DNA of 64,000 bases from Oceanicola sp. 22II-s10i (GCF_002210105.1 NZ_AQQU01000001.1:1-64000); one strand, 5' to 3'; shown: positions 18,083-26,906, numbered from the stretch's first letter. Notes: generated from the sequence alone by a model not told the origin. A program made the numbers and translations.

Positions 18083-19621
18083 ATGAGCACCGAAATCCGC
18101 GTCCCCACCCTGGGCGAAAGCGTCACCGAGGCGACCGTCGCCACATGGTTCAAGAAGCCCGGCGACGCCGTCGCCGTGGACGAGATGCTGTGCGAACTCG
18201 AAACCGACAAGGTCACGGTCGAGGTCCCCTCGCCCGCCGCGGGCGTGCTGGGTGACATCGTCGCCAAGGAAGGCGAGACGGTGGGCGTGAACGCCCTGCT
18301 CGGCTCCATCTCCGAGGAAGGCAACGCCGGGCCGGAAGAGACCAAGCCGCGCGGCGAACCCGAGGCGAAACCGGCGGAGGCCAAGCCGGCCGCCGGCGGC
18401 GGCGCGGGCGGCAAGGAGGTCAAGGTCATGGTCCCCACGCTGGGTGAATCCGTGACCGAGGCGACCGTCGCGACCTGGTTCAAGAAGGAAGGCGACAGCG
18501 TCGAGGCCGATGAGATGCTGTGCGAGCTGGAAACCGACAAGGTCTCGGTCGAGGTTCCGGCCCCCGCCGCGGGCGTGCTGACCAAGATCCTCGCCGCCGA
18601 AGGCACCACCGTCGAAGCGGGCGGCCAGCTGGCCGTCATGGGCGGCTCGGGCGCAGGCGCGGCCAAGGCCGATGCGGGCACGAAAGAGCCCGAAGAGGCC
18701 CCCGCCGCCAAGGGCGGCAAGGATGTCGAGGACGCCCCCGCCGCGAAAAAGGCGATGGCCGAGGCCAACATCTCGCGCGATCAGGTCACCGGCACCGGCC
18801 GTGACGGGCGCATCATGAAAGAGGACGTGCAGAAGGCCATCGCGGCCGCGTCCTCCGCCTCCTCGTCCTCGGCGCCCGCACCGGCTGCACAGGCCCGCGC
18901 CCCGTCGCCGGCCGCCGATGCCGACCGCGAGGAACGGGTCAAGATGACCCGCCTGCGCCAGACCATCGCCCGCCGCCTCAAGGACGCGCAGAACACCGCC
19001 GCCATGCTGACCACCTACAACGAGGTGGACATGACCGAGGTGATGGCGATCCGGAACACCTACAAGGACGAGTTCGAGAAGAAGCACGGCGTCCGCATGG
19101 GCTTCATGTCCTTCTTCACCAAGGCCTGCTGCCACGCCCTGAAAGAGGTGCCCGAGGTCAACGCCGAGATCGACGGCACCGACGTGGTCTACAAGAACTT
19201 CGTCCACATGGGCATCGCCGCCGGGACCCCGCAGGGCCTCGTCGTGCCGGTGATCCGCGACGTCGACACCATGTCCTTCGCCGAGATCGAAAAAGCGATC
19301 GCCGAGAAGGGCCGCCGCGCCCGCGACGGCAAGCTCTCGATGGGCGAGATGCAGGGCGGGACCTTCACGATCTCGAACGGCGGCGTCTACGGTTCGCTGA
19401 TGTCCTCGCCGATCCTGAACCCCCCGCAGTCGGGCATCCTCGGCATGCACAAGATCCAGGACCGGCCGATGGTCGTGAACGGCGAGATCAAGATCCGTCC
19501 GATGATGTACCTCGCCCTCAGCTACGACCACCGGATCGTTGACGGCAAGGGCGCCGTGACCTTCCTCGTCCGCGTGAAAGAGGCGCTCGAGGATCCGCGC
19601 CGGCTGCTGATGGACCTGTGA
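18083..19621 (+). CDS. sucB: 2-oxoglutarate dehydrogenase E2 (dihydrolipoyl succinyltransferase) with two lipoyl domains
   Basis: Transfers the succinyl group to CoA and forms the core of the complex. Its 512 residues contain two nearly identical lipoyl domains (residues 3-78 and 113-187, with lipoylated Lys43 and Lys153 in ELETDKV), a peripheral-subunit-binding domain (about 218-253, [24 protein letters not shown]), Ala/Pro/Ser linkers, and the catalytic domain ending in DHRIVDG (His483, Asp487). The family usually has one lipoyl domain and about 400 residues, so the second one is an addition. The two lipoyl repeats are also very similar at the DNA level, suggesting recent duplication or gene conversion. 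It starts 3 nt after sucA. Confidence 0.97.
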   Translation: MSTEIRVPTLGESVTEATVATWFKKPGDAVAVDEMLCELETDKVTVEVPSPAAGVLGDIVAKEGETVGVNALLGSISEEGNAGPEETKPRGEPEAKPAEAKPAAGGGAGGKEVKVMVPTLGESVTEATVATWFKKEGDSVEADEMLCELETDKVSVEVPAPAAGVLTKILAAEGTTVEAGGQLAVMGGSGAGAAKADAGTKEPEEAPAAKGGKDVEDAPAAKKAMAEANISRDQVTGTGRDGRIMKEDVQKAIAAASSASSSSAPAPAAQARAPSPAADADREERVKMTRLRQTIARRLKDAQNTAAMLTTYNEVDMTEVMAIRNTYKDEFEKKHGVRMGFMSFFTKACCHALKEVPEVNAEIDGTDVVYKNFVHMGIAAGTPQGLVVPVIRDVDTMSFAEIEKAIAEKGRRARDGKLSMGEMQGGTFTISNGGVYGSLMSSPILNPPQSGILGMHKIQDRPMVVNGEIKIRPMMYLALSYDHRIVDGKGAVTFLVRVKEALEDPRRLLMDL

Positions 19622-19807
19622 CGGAGGCCGGGGTCTGACCCCGCCTTGCGCCGGGACACCGTGGCCGGGACAATCGGGGCGGGCTGACCCCCGCCCTGCA
19701 AAGGGCCGCAGCGCAGGTCGGGGAACGGCCCGCCATGCGCAAGGCCGCACCCGTAGGGCGGGGGTTTCCCCGCCCGCCCCACCCGAGCCCCGGAAAGGAG
19801 CCATACC

Positions 19808-20194
19808 GTGACCTCCCTCACCTCCGTCCTCGCCCTCTACGGCCTCGTCGTCCTGATCACGATCCTCGTGCAGGTCCTCGCCGCCTCGCAGAAGCTCGAA
19901 CTGACCCAGCTCGTCGGCAACCGCGAAACCCTGCCGTCGCTCGGCGGCGCGGCGGGGCGGCTCGACCGGGCGCAGATGAACTCCGTTGTCGCCATGGCCC
20001 TTTTCGCCCCGCCCGTCCTGATCCTCGCCCAGCAGGGCGTGACCGGCGGCGCGGCGCTTATCGCGGCCTACATCTTCCTGCTCGCCCGCATCGCCTATGT
20101 CATCGTCTACGCGCTCGGCATCCCGTGGGTCCGCACGATTGTCTGGCTCGTGGGTTTCGCAATGACCTTCTGGCTCTATCTTCTGGCGCTCTGA
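19808..20194 (+). CDS. MAPEG family membrane protein, copy 1
   Basis: A 128-residue protein with four predicted membrane helices, recognised as MAPEG (membrane-associated eicosanoid/glutathione metabolism) by the pattern helix-polar loop with RLDRAQMNSVVAMALFAPPVL-helix-LARIAYVIVYALGIPWVRT-helix. Family members in bacteria may be glutathione transferases or peroxidases, but most are unassigned. It lies 186 nt after sucB and is the first of three MAPEG-like genes before lpd. It is the most divergent of the three. Confidence 0.8.
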   Translation: MTSLTSVLALYGLVVLITILVQVLAASQKLELTQLVGNRETLPSLGGAAGRLDRAQMNSVVAMALFAPPVLILAQQGVTGGAALIAAYIFLLARIAYVIVYALGIPWVRTIVWLVGFAMTFWLYLLAL

Positions 20195-20220
20195 CACCCG
20201 GAAGCGAAAGGCCCGACCCG

Positions 20221-20487
20221 ATGTCCCTGCAACTCCTCTGCCGTCTCGACACCACCGACCCCGCCGCCCTGCGCGCCGCCCTTTCGGACGACGCCGAGGA
20301 CCAGCGCAACGCGGGTCTCAGCCTGCTCCAGCTCTGGACCGAGGACGGGGCCAACACCCTGTGGTGCCTGTTCGAGGCCAACGACCGCGCCAAGGCCGAA
20401 GCCTGGCTGCAACGCGCCGCCGCCGACACCCATGGCCGCCGCGCCGGGGTCACCGGGTCACAGGCGCATTTCCTGAGGACGGCCTGA
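20221..20487 (+). CDS. small soluble hypothetical protein among the MAPEG genes (88 aa)
   Basis: An 88-residue protein starting at the ATG at 20221 (MSLQLLCRLDTTDPAALRAAL). The alternation of strand-like (LQLLCRL, LSLLQLW, TLWCLFEA) and helix-like (DRAKAEAWLQRAAAD) segments suggests a ferredoxin-like or Dabb-type fold, but I cannot assign a family. It starts 26 nt after the first MAPEG gene and ends 3 nt before the second, so it is surely co-transcribed with them. Confidence 0.65.
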   Translation: MSLQLLCRLDTTDPAALRAALSDDAEDQRNAGLSLLQLWTEDGANTLWCLFEANDRAKAEAWLQRAAADTHGRRAGVTGSQAHFLRTA

Positions 20488-20490
20488 GGC

Positions 20491-20880
20491 ATGACCCCCG
20501 AACTCGCCGCCCTCGCCGCCACGGCCCTGATCCATGCGGTCGTGATGTTCCTTGCGCAGAAGCACCTGACGCAGGATGTCGGCCCCGAGGGCAATGCCTC
20601 GCCCCGCGACAACCTGCCCCCGCTCTCCACCTCGACGGAGCGGCTGCGCAGGGCGCTGAACAACCACACCGAAAACATCGGTCTGTTCATTTCCGCCGTG
20701 GTCATCGTCCAGCTGACCGGCCAGAACTCGTGGTTCACCGCCACCTGCGCATGGGTCTACGTGGCCGCCCGCGCGGTCTATGTCCCCGCCTATCTCTACG
20801 GCTGGGCCCCGTGGCGGTCGCTGATCTTCACCGTGGGCTTCGTCGCGACCTTCGCGATGATCGCCGCCGCCTTCTTCTGA
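20491..20880 (+). CDS. MAPEG family membrane protein, copy 2
   Basis: A 129-residue, four-helix membrane protein. Typical MAPEG features are TERLRRALNNHTENIGLFISAVVIVQ in the first loop/second helix and the ARAVYVPAYLYGWAPWRSLIFTVGF segment that matches the YxxxY...G..P.R motif of bacterial MAPEG proteins. It is clearly paralogous to copy 3 downstream (both start MTPEL and share NNH and the VPAYL-GW-PWRSLI block). Substrate unknown; a glutathione- or thiol-linked detoxification role is possible from the family. Confidence 0.85.
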   Translation: MTPELAALAATALIHAVVMFLAQKHLTQDVGPEGNASPRDNLPPLSTSTERLRRALNNHTENIGLFISAVVIVQLTGQNSWFTATCAWVYVAARAVYVPAYLYGWAPWRSLIFTVGFVATFAMIAAAFF

Positions 20881-20895
20881 GGACGCCACGACCCG

Positions 20896-21285
20896 ATGAC
20901 CCCCGAACTGACCGTCCTCGCCCTCGCCGCCCTGCTGCAGATCGCCCAGATCGCCCTCTACTCGGTTCTGGGCCAGCGGCAGGTCGGCCGCCGTGCGGCC
21001 CTGAGGCCGCGGGACGAACCAGTCCTGCTGACCGGGATGGCCGGCCGGGCCTACCGCGCGATGAACAACCATTTCGAAGGGCTGATCCTCTTCGGGATCG
21101 CGGTCATGGTCGTGACCTATGCGGACAAGGCGGATACGATCACCGCGATCTATGCGCTGATCTACCTGATCGCCCGCATCCTCTACGTCCCCGCCTACCT
21201 TTTCGGCTGGGTGCCCTGGCGCTCGCTGATCTGGAGCGCGGGGCTTCTCGCAACCGCCGCGATGCTGATCGCGGCCCTGACCTGA
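20896..21285 (+). CDS. MAPEG family membrane protein, copy 3
   Basis: A 129-residue, four-helix membrane protein, paralogue of copy 2: MTPELTVLALAALLQ at the start, GRAYRAMNNHFEGLILFG in the second helix, and ILYVPAYLFGWVPWRSLIWSAG near the end. It begins 15 nt after copy 2 and ends about 100 nt before lpd, so it belongs to the sucAB-MAPEG-lpd cluster. MAPEG proteins form trimers, so copies 2 and 3 could assemble together; this is inference. Confidence 0.85.
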   Translation: MTPELTVLALAALLQIAQIALYSVLGQRQVGRRAALRPRDEPVLLTGMAGRAYRAMNNHFEGLILFGIAVMVVTYADKADTITAIYALIYLIARILYVPAYLFGWVPWRSLIWSAGLLATAAMLIAALT

Positions 21286-21387
21286 ACCTTGCCAACCGGT
21301 GTCCGGACTGTTCCCGAGATACCGACGCACCATCGATGTGATACCGACGCGAAACCGACGCCGGAAAACAGGACAAAGGAGACTTCC

Positions 21388-22776
21388 ATGGCATCCTACG
21401 ACGTGATCGTCATCGGCGCGGGACCGGGCGGCTACGTGGCCGCGATCCGCTGCGCCCAGCTGGGACTGAAAACCGCCTGTGTCGAAGGGCGCGAGACCCT
21501 CGGCGGCACCTGCCTGAACGTGGGCTGCATCCCTTCCAAGGCGCTGCTGCACGCCACCCACCAGCTGCACGAGGCCGAGCACAACTTTGCCACCATGGGT
21601 CTCAAGGGCAAGTCGCCCTCGGTCGACTGGAAACAGATGCAGGCCTACAAGCAGGACGTGGTCGACCAGAACACCAAGGGCATCGAATTCCTGTTCAAGA
21701 AGAACAAGATCGACTGGCTCAAGGGCTGGGGCTCGATCCCCGAGACCGGCAAGGTCAAGGTCGGTGACGAGGTGCACGAGGCCAAGTCGATCATCGTGGC
21801 CACCGGCTCCGTTCCCTCCTCGCTGCCCGGCATCGAGATCGACGAAAAGACCGTCGTGACCTCCACCGGCGCGCTGTCGCTGGCCAAGACGCCCAAGAAG
21901 ATGGTCGTCATCGGCGCGGGCGTCATCGGGCTGGAAATGGGCTCCGTCTATGCCCGCCTCGGGGCCGAGGTGACGGTTGTCGAATTCCTCGACCACATCA
22001 CCCCCGGCATGGACCCCGAGGTGCAGCGCACGCTGCAGCGCATCCTCAAGAAGCAGGGGATGGAGTTCATCATGGGCGCGGCCGTTCAGGGCGTCGAGAC
22101 CAAGGGCGGCAAGGCGACCGTCACCTACAAACTGCGCAAGGACGACAGCGAAGCGACCGTGGATACCGACGTGGTCCTCGTCGCCACCGGCCGCAAGGCC
22201 TACACCGATGGCCTGGGGCTGGCCGATCTGGGCGTCGAGATGACCGACCGCGGGCAGGTCAAGACCGACAGCCACTGGGCGACCAACGTCAAGGGCATCT
22301 ATGCCATCGGCGACGCCATCACCGGCCCGATGCTGGCCCACAAGGCCGAGGACGAGGGCATGGCGGTGGCCGAGGTCATCGCGGGCAAGCATGGCCACGT
22401 GAACTACGGCGTGATCCCCGGCGTGATCTACACCCACCCCGAGGTCTCGTCGGTGGGCGAAACCGAGGACACGCTCAAGAAGGCGGGCCGCGCCTACAAG
22501 GTCGGCAAGTTCTCCTTCATGGGGAACGCGCGGGCCAAGGCGATCTTCGCCGCCGAGGGCTTCGTCAAGATCCTCGCCGACAAGGAAACCGACCGCATCC
22601 TCGGTGCGCATATCATAGGCCCGGCGGCGGGCGACCTGATCCACGAGATCTGCGTCGCGATGGAGTTCGGCGCCTCGGCGCAGGACCTCGCGCTGACCTG
22701 CCACGCGCATCCGACCTACTCCGAGGCCGTGCGCGAAGCCGCGCTCGCCTGCGGCGACGGCCCGATCCACGCGTAA
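21388..22776 (+). CDS. lpd: dihydrolipoyl dehydrogenase (E3)
   Basis: FAD-dependent E3 that reoxidises dihydrolipoamide of SucB using NAD+. It is 462 residues. [10 protein letters not shown] (10-19) binds FAD, the redox disulfide Cys42-Cys47 is in [32 protein letters not shown] binds [16 protein letters not shown] is the second FAD motif and His441/Glu446 in HAHPTYSE form the catalytic pair. The start at 21388 is preceded by AAAGGAGACTTCC. A terminator follows. Given its place after sucAB it serves the 2-oxoglutarate complex; sharing with other lipoyl complexes is likely unless another lpd exists. Confidence 0.97.
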   Translation: MASYDVIVIGAGPGGYVAAIRCAQLGLKTACVEGRETLGGTCLNVGCIPSKALLHATHQLHEAEHNFATMGLKGKSPSVDWKQMQAYKQDVVDQNTKGIEFLFKKNKIDWLKGWGSIPETGKVKVGDEVHEAKSIIVATGSVPSSLPGIEIDEKTVVTSTGALSLAKTPKKMVVIGAGVIGLEMGSVYARLGAEVTVVEFLDHITPGMDPEVQRTLQRILKKQGMEFIMGAAVQGVETKGGKATVTYKLRKDDSEATVDTDVVLVATGRKAYTDGLGLADLGVEMTDRGQVKTDSHWATNVKGIYAIGDAITGPMLAHKAEDEGMAVAEVIAGKHGHVNYGVIPGVIYTHPEVSSVGETEDTLKKAGRAYKVGKFSFMGNARAKAIFAAEGFVKILADKETDRILGAHIIGPAAGDLIHEICVAMEFGASAQDLALTCHAHPTYSEAVREAALACGDGPIHA

Positions 22777-22795
22777 ACCGTTGGACGAAAACACG

Positions 22796-22824
22796 AACGG
22801 CCCCGCACTCCGGGGCCGTTTTCA
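22796..22824 (+). terminator. rho-independent terminator of lpd
   Basis: AACGGCCCCG (22796-22805) pairs perfectly with CGGGGCCGTT (22811-22820) around a 5-nt loop, followed by TTCATTT. It lies 20 nt after lpd and ends the sucA-lpd unit. Confidence 0.92.
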
Positions 22825-22876
22825 TTTACGCGCCCAAAGCGAGACGCGCGCGTCAGGGCGCGGCGAGCGGCCCGCC

Positions 22877-23872
22877 TCAGCGCAGCCGCGCCACCACGTA
22901 GTCCGCCAGGTCCGACATGAGCCCCTTCACCGGATGCTCCGGCACCACCTCCAACGCAGCGCGCGCCCGCGCCGCCCAGTCGAAGGCCGTGTCGCGGGTC
23001 GAGGCCAGCGTGCCGTGCCGGTCGAACAGCTCCAGCGCCCGCTCGAGGTCGCCGTCCTCCTGCCGCCCCTTGCCGATCGTCCGGTCCCAGAACGCCCGCT
23101 CGTCCGCATCGGCGGCGGCGATGGCCCGGATCACCGGCAGCGTCATCTTCCGCTCACGGAAATCGTCGCCCACGTTCTTGCCCGTCGCCCCGCTGTCGCC
23201 CTGGTAATCCAGCAGATCGTCCGCCATCTGGAACGCGATCCCGAGCGCGTCGCCATAGTCGCGCAGCCCGTCCACCACGCGCTCGTCCGCCCCCGCGATC
23301 ACCGACCCGGACTCGGTCGCGGCCGAAAACAGGGCCGCCGTCTTGCCCCGCACGATCTGCAGATAGGTGTCCTCGGTCGTCCGCAGATCCTGCGCCGCCG
23401 TCAGCTGCAGCACTTCGCCCTCGGCGATCGTCGCGGCGGCATTCGACAGGATGTCGAGCACCCGGAGCGACCCGGTCTCGACCATCAACTGGAACGCCCG
23501 CGCGAACAGGTAGTCGCCCACCAGAACCGAAGACTTGTTGTCCCAGAGCAGGTTGGCCGTAGGCCGCCCGCGCCGCTGGTTGCTCTCGTCGACCACGTCG
23601 TCGTGCAGCAGCGTCGCGGTGTGGATGAACTCCACCGTCGCGGCCAGGCTCACGTGATGCGGCCCGCCGTAGCCGCACAGCCGCGCCGCGGCCAGCACCA
23701 GCATCGGCCGCAGCCGCTTGCCGCCGGCCTCGACCAGATGTGCGGTCACCTCCGGAATGCGCGGCGCGTGACGCGAGGCCATGCGCTGACGGATCAGCCC
23801 GTTGACAGCCGACAGGTCGTCGGACAGCAGCGCCGCGAGCGCCTCGTGCGGTTTGGTGGCAATCTGGTCCAC
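22877..23872 (-). CDS. long-chain all-trans polyprenyl diphosphate synthase (probably decaprenyl)
   Basis: A 331-residue prenyl transferase making the ubiquinone side chain. The first aspartate-rich motif is LLHDDVVDE (Asp91, 92, 95) and the second FQMADDLLDY (Asp218, 219, 222); GGKRLRP (50-56) binds IPP. Alphaproteobacteria make UQ-10, so decaprenyl diphosphate synthase (ddsA) is the likely identity, though octaprenyl or solanesyl length cannot be told from sequence by eye. It is divergent from the DUF2007 gene, 66 nt apart. Confidence 0.9.
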   Translation of the reverse strand: MDQIATKPHEALAALLSDDLSAVNGLIRQRMASRHAPRIPEVTAHLVEAGGKRLRPMLVLAAARLCGYGGPHHVSLAATVEFIHTATLLHDDVVDESNQRRGRPTANLLWDNKSSVLVGDYLFARAFQLMVETGSLRVLDILSNAAATIAEGEVLQLTAAQDLRTTEDTYLQIVRGKTAALFSAATESGSVIAGADERVVDGLRDYGDALGIAFQMADDLLDYQGDSGATGKNVGDDFRERKMTLPVIRAIAAADADERAFWDRTIGKGRQEDGDLERALELFDRHGTLASTRDTAFDWAARARAALEVVPEHPVKGLMSDLADYVVARLR

Positions 23873-23938
23873 GCGTCATCCCCTTCCGCCGGAGCAGCGC
23901 CCTCGACAACCGGGCGGGCCTGCCATTAAGTCCCCGAC

Positions 23939-24154
23939 ATGAAACAGATCCTGCGCAGCACCGATCCGACCGTCATCGCATTCGCCCGCGCCCTGCTTCA
24001 GGGCGAGGGTATAGACTGCTTCGAAATGGACGTAAACATGAGCGTCCTCGAAGGATCCATCGGGATTTTCCCCCGTCGCCTGATGGTGATCGACGCCGAT
24101 TACGAGGACGCGCTGGAAACCCTGCGCGACAACGGGTTAGAGACGGATGGATGA
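23939..24154 (+). CDS. DUF2007 small protein (71 aa)
   Basis: A 71-residue protein matching the DUF2007 'putative signal transducing protein' pattern: MKQILRSTDPTVIAFARALLQGEGIDCFEMDVNMSVLEG, then GIFPRRLMVIDADYEDALETLRDNG. The fold is PII/ACT-like alpha-beta. The function is unknown. It overlaps the next gene by 8 nt and is therefore translationally coupled to the methyltransferase. Confidence 0.85.
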   Translation: MKQILRSTDPTVIAFARALLQGEGIDCFEMDVNMSVLEGSIGIFPRRLMVIDADYEDALETLRDNGLETDG

Positions 24155-24911
24155 CGCCGATCTGACCCACGACGCCTTTCTCGGCGGGCGGCTGCGCCTC
24201 TGGCAGCCGCGCCGGGGCTACCGCGCCGGGGTCGATCCCGTCTTTCTCGCCGCCGCCACGCCCGCCCGTCCCGGTCAGAGCCTGCTGGACCTCGGCTGCG
24301 GCACCGGCGCCGCCGCCCTCTGCGCCGGGACCCGCGTGCCCGGCCTGATCCTCGCCGGGCTGGAACGTCAGCCGGACTACGCCACGCTGGCCGCCCGCAA
24401 CGCCGCCGAGAACGGGATCGCCATGGACGTCGTCACCGGGGACCTCACGGAGATGCCCGCCGCGCTCCGGCAGCGCCAGTTCGACCACGTCATCGCGAAC
24501 CCGCCCTATTTCGACCGCAGCGCCTCACTGTCCGCGGCGGACACGGGCCGCGAGGCCGCCCTTGGCGAGGACACACCTCTCGCGCTCTGGGTTCAGGCCG
24601 CCGCCCGCCGCTGCGCCCCCGGCGGGACCGTCACCTTCATCCACCGCGTCGAACGTCTGCCCGACCTGCTGACCGCCTTCGCCGCGCATCTCGGTTCGCT
24701 CGAACTCAAACCGCTGATCCCCCGCACAGGCCGCGAATCGCAGCTCTTCCTGCTGCGCGGGCGCAAGGGCGGGCGCGCGCGCTTCCGTCTGCATCACGGG
24801 CTGATCGTTCACCGGGGCGCCGTGCACGAGGGCGACCGCGCGGACTACACCGAGACCGCCGGGGCGATTCTCCGCTCCGCGGCAGAGTTCGACTTCAGCT
24901 TCTCCTCGTAA
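24147..24911 (+). CDS. TrmN6-like SAM-dependent methyltransferase (tRNA1Val adenine-N6 type)
   Basis: A 254-residue class I methyltransferase. The SAM motif LLDLGCGTGAAALC, the adenine-N6 catalytic motif ANPPYF and the N-terminal GGRLRLWQPRRGYRAGVDPVFLAAA are characteristic of the TrmN6/YfiC group, which methylates A37 of tRNA1(Val) in E. coli. The substrate in this lineage is inferred from family only. It is coupled to the DUF2007 gene upstream. Confidence 0.8.
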   Translation: MDDADLTHDAFLGGRLRLWQPRRGYRAGVDPVFLAAATPARPGQSLLDLGCGTGAAALCAGTRVPGLILAGLERQPDYATLAARNAAENGIAMDVVTGDLTEMPAALRQRQFDHVIANPPYFDRSASLSAADTGREAALGEDTPLALWVQAAARRCAPGGTVTFIHRVERLPDLLTAFAAHLGSLELKPLIPRTGRESQLFLLRGRKGGRARFRLHHGLIVHRGAVHEGDRADYTETAGAILRSAAEFDFSFSS

Positions 24912-24930
24912 TCGGCTGTTAAGTGCCGCT

Positions 24931-24985
24931 CTTTCATACTGCGCAGGTGCAGCGTGACAGAAATATGAAAGTGTGGTCCACTTTC
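24931..24985 (+). promoter_or_regulatory. overlapping inverted repeats in the leader of the YdcH gene
   Basis: CTTTCATA (24931-24938) is complementary to TATGAAAG (24964-24971), and GAAAGTG (24967-24973) is complementary to CACTTTC (24979-24985). The two pairings share GAAAG and are mutually exclusive. Either an operator or an RNA switch is possible; this is weak evidence. Confidence 0.3.
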
Positions 24986-25011
24986 TTCATAGCCACATCA
25001 GAGAGGAGAGA

Positions 25012-25176
25012 ATGATGAGCTTGGGTTCGCATATCGAAGAACTGAAGAAGAAACACCAAATCCTCTCGGCCGCCGTGGATCAGGCACAGCGGTCGCCCGG
25101 AACCTCCGACCAGGAAATCCGGCAGATGAAGAAAGAAAAGCTGCGGATCAAGGAACAGATCTCCCGCCTCAGCTGA
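25012..25176 (+). CDS. YdcH family protein (DUF465, 54 aa)
   Basis: A 54-residue coiled-coil protein: HIEELKKKHQILSAAVDQAQ then QEIRQMKKEKLRIKEQISRL, the DUF465/YdcH pattern. Function unknown; homologues are abundant small proteins in Alphaproteobacteria. GAGAGGAGAG precedes two adjacent ATGs (25012 and 25015); 25015 has the better spacing, so the true protein may be 53 residues. It ends by overlapping the 3' end of the convergent transporter gene by 8 nt. Confidence 0.88.
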   Translation: MMSLGSHIEELKKKHQILSAAVDQAQRSPGTSDQEIRQMKKEKLRIKEQISRLS

Positions 25177-26053
25177 TCTCAGGACCGACCCGGCGTGCAA
25201 GGCTGGCCCGTGCGGCCAGCGCCGCGCCGCCCGTAATCAAAAGTGCAGCCGCCGCCAGGCGCAGGCTTGGCGGGGCTATCCCCGCTGCAACCAGCAGCAG
25301 AGTAGACAGCAGCGGCGCGGCATAGCTCGCCACGCCGAGAAGCTGGATGTCGCCCTTTTTCACTCCGTGGTCCCACACGTAAAAGGCGAGCCCTACGGGT
25401 CCGAGGCCCAGCCCCAGAACCGAGCCCCAGCCAAGCGCCGTCGATGGCCAGACGGTGTTCTCGAACGCCAGATGCAGCGGTAGCGACAAGACAGCGGTCC
25501 CGATGCAGAAGATCACAACCGTCTCGGTCGGCACGGCCCCGAGCCGCCGCGACAGGACCGAATAGCCCGACCACGTCAGCGCACAGCACAGTGCCAGCGC
25601 GTAGCCCGGCAGCGCCGCACTGTCGAACCCGGCCCCCCGCGCGACGATCAACGCGGCCCCGGCAAAGCCCAGAAGCGCGCCAAGCACATGCCCGGCGCGC
25701 AGCCGCTCGCCCGGCAGGAGGGCCGAGAACAGAACGATCAGCAGCGGCCAGAGATAGGCGATCAGCCCCGCCTCGGCCGGGGGCGCCAGCCTCAGGGCGG
25801 CGAAGTAGAGCGCGTGATAGCCGAACAGCCCCGCCGTGCCGAAGGCATAGACCCGCCACGACACGCCCCTGAGCCGCGCCGCGCCGCCTGTTCCGGCCAG
25901 CCAGATCACCCCGAGCGCCCCGCCGATTGCAAAGCACATCGCGTTCAGCTGGAGCGGCGGCACCGGCACGCTGCCGACCGTGAACAGCGCCAGCAGCGCC
26001 CACATCAGAATGGCGAGGCCCCCGATCAGGGTGGCGCGGTGTTTCGGATCCAT
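25169..26053 (-). CDS. EamA/DMT-superfamily transporter
   Basis: A 294-residue inner-membrane protein with ten predicted helices and two EamA repeats. Visible signs are GLAILMWALLALFTV in the first helix, LRLAPPAEAGLIAYLWPLLIVLFSALLPGERL at the end of repeat 1, and the repeat 2 counterpart LGVASYAAPLLSTLLLVAAG. It is related to aromatic-amino-acid exporter YddG-like members, but the substrate is not determinable. Start chosen at the ATG at 26053 just before the first helix, since an upstream frame adds 12 unlikely residues. Confidence 0.85.
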   Translation of the reverse strand: MDPKHRATLIGGLAILMWALLALFTVGSVPVPPLQLNAMCFAIGGALGVIWLAGTGGAARLRGVSWRVYAFGTAGLFGYHALYFAALRLAPPAEAGLIAYLWPLLIVLFSALLPGERLRAGHVLGALLGFAGAALIVARGAGFDSAALPGYALALCCALTWSGYSVLSRRLGAVPTETVVIFCIGTAVLSLPLHLAFENTVWPSTALGWGSVLGLGLGPVGLAFYVWDHGVKKGDIQLLGVASYAAPLLSTLLLVAAGIAPPSLRLAAAALLITGGAALAARASLARRVGPEIS

Positions 26054-26155
26054 GGCGGCCGGGATGCGCCACCCCGCGCGGGCTGTCAATCGCCCGGAAA
26101 AGCGAAAGGGCCGGCCCTCCTCCCTGGCCAGCCCTTTCCACGGCAGTCGCTTCGA

Positions 26156-26878
26156 TCAGACGAGGTGCTGGGCACCGTTTGCCGTAATCGTGGAGCCGTT
26201 GATGAAGCCCGCGTCGTCCGCGGCAAGGAAGACCACGCAGCGCGCGATCTCTTCGGGTTCGCCGAGGCGCCCGGTCGGGATCTGGCCAATTATCGCCTCG
26301 CGCACCTTCTCGGGCACAGCCATGACCATGTCGGTCGCGATGTAGCCGGGGCAGATCGCGTTCGCGGTGATCCCGGCGCGCGCGCCTTCCTGTGCGAGAC
26401 TCTTGATGATCCCCAGATCGCCCGCCTTGGTCGCGGCATAGTTGACCTGGCCGAACTGGCCCTTCTGGCCGTTGATCGACGAGATCACGATGATCCGCCC
26501 GAACTTGCGCTCGCGCATGCCCGGCCAGACCGGGTGCACCGTGTTGAAGACGCCCGTCAGGTTGGTGTCGATCACCTGATGCCACTGTTCCGGGGTCATC
26601 TTGTGGAACGGCGCGTCACGGGTGATGCCCGCGTTGGCGACGATCACGTCGATCGGGCCGACCTCGGCCTCGACCTTCTCGAGCCCGGCCTTGGACTCGT
26701 CGTAATCCGCGACGTTCCACTTGTAGGTCTTGATGCCGGTTTCCTCGGTGAACTTGGCGGCGGCTTCGTCGTTGCCCGCATAGGTCGCGGCGACGTTATA
26801 GCCCGCATCCTTGAGCGCCTTGGAAATCGCCGCGCCGATCCCGCGCGAGCCGCCGGTCACGAGTGCCGTTCTGGCCAT
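26156..26878 (-). CDS. phaB: acetoacetyl-CoA reductase PhaB
   Basis: NADPH-dependent short-chain dehydrogenase that reduces acetoacetyl-CoA to (R)-3-hydroxybutyryl-CoA for polyhydroxybutyrate synthesis. It is 240 residues; TGGSRGIG (8-14) binds cofactor, NAG (82-84), Ser134, Tyr147 and Lys151 form the catalytic set. NVADYDESKAG and GQKGQFGQVNYAATKAGDLG are typical of PhaB rather than FabG. It lies downstream of phaA, but a terminator and two palindromes in between point to its own promoter. Confidence 0.95.
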   Translation of the reverse strand: MARTALVTGGSRGIGAAISKALKDAGYNVAATYAGNDEAAAKFTEETGIKTYKWNVADYDESKAGLEKVEAEVGPIDVIVANAGITRDAPFHKMTPEQWHQVIDTNLTGVFNTVHPVWPGMRERKFGRIIVISSINGQKGQFGQVNYAATKAGDLGIIKSLAQEGARAGITANAICPGYIATDMVMAVPEKVREAIIGQIPTGRLGEPEEIARCVVFLAADDAGFINGSTITANGAQHLV

Positions 26879-26906
26879 GAATCTCTCCTCCTCCGTAGGA
26901 ATTCTT

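Noticed and set aside
18083-18620. DNA direct repeat as a mobile or tandem repeat element
   Set aside because: The repeated segment is explained by the two lipoyl domains of SucB and stays in frame within one gene.
15134-20197. Minus-strand open frame of 1687 codons opposite sucA and sucB
   Set aside because: It mirrors the codon structure of two certain genes on the plus strand, gives a low-complexity Arg/Gly/Asp/His-rich product without any domain, and is a typical high-GC antisense frame.
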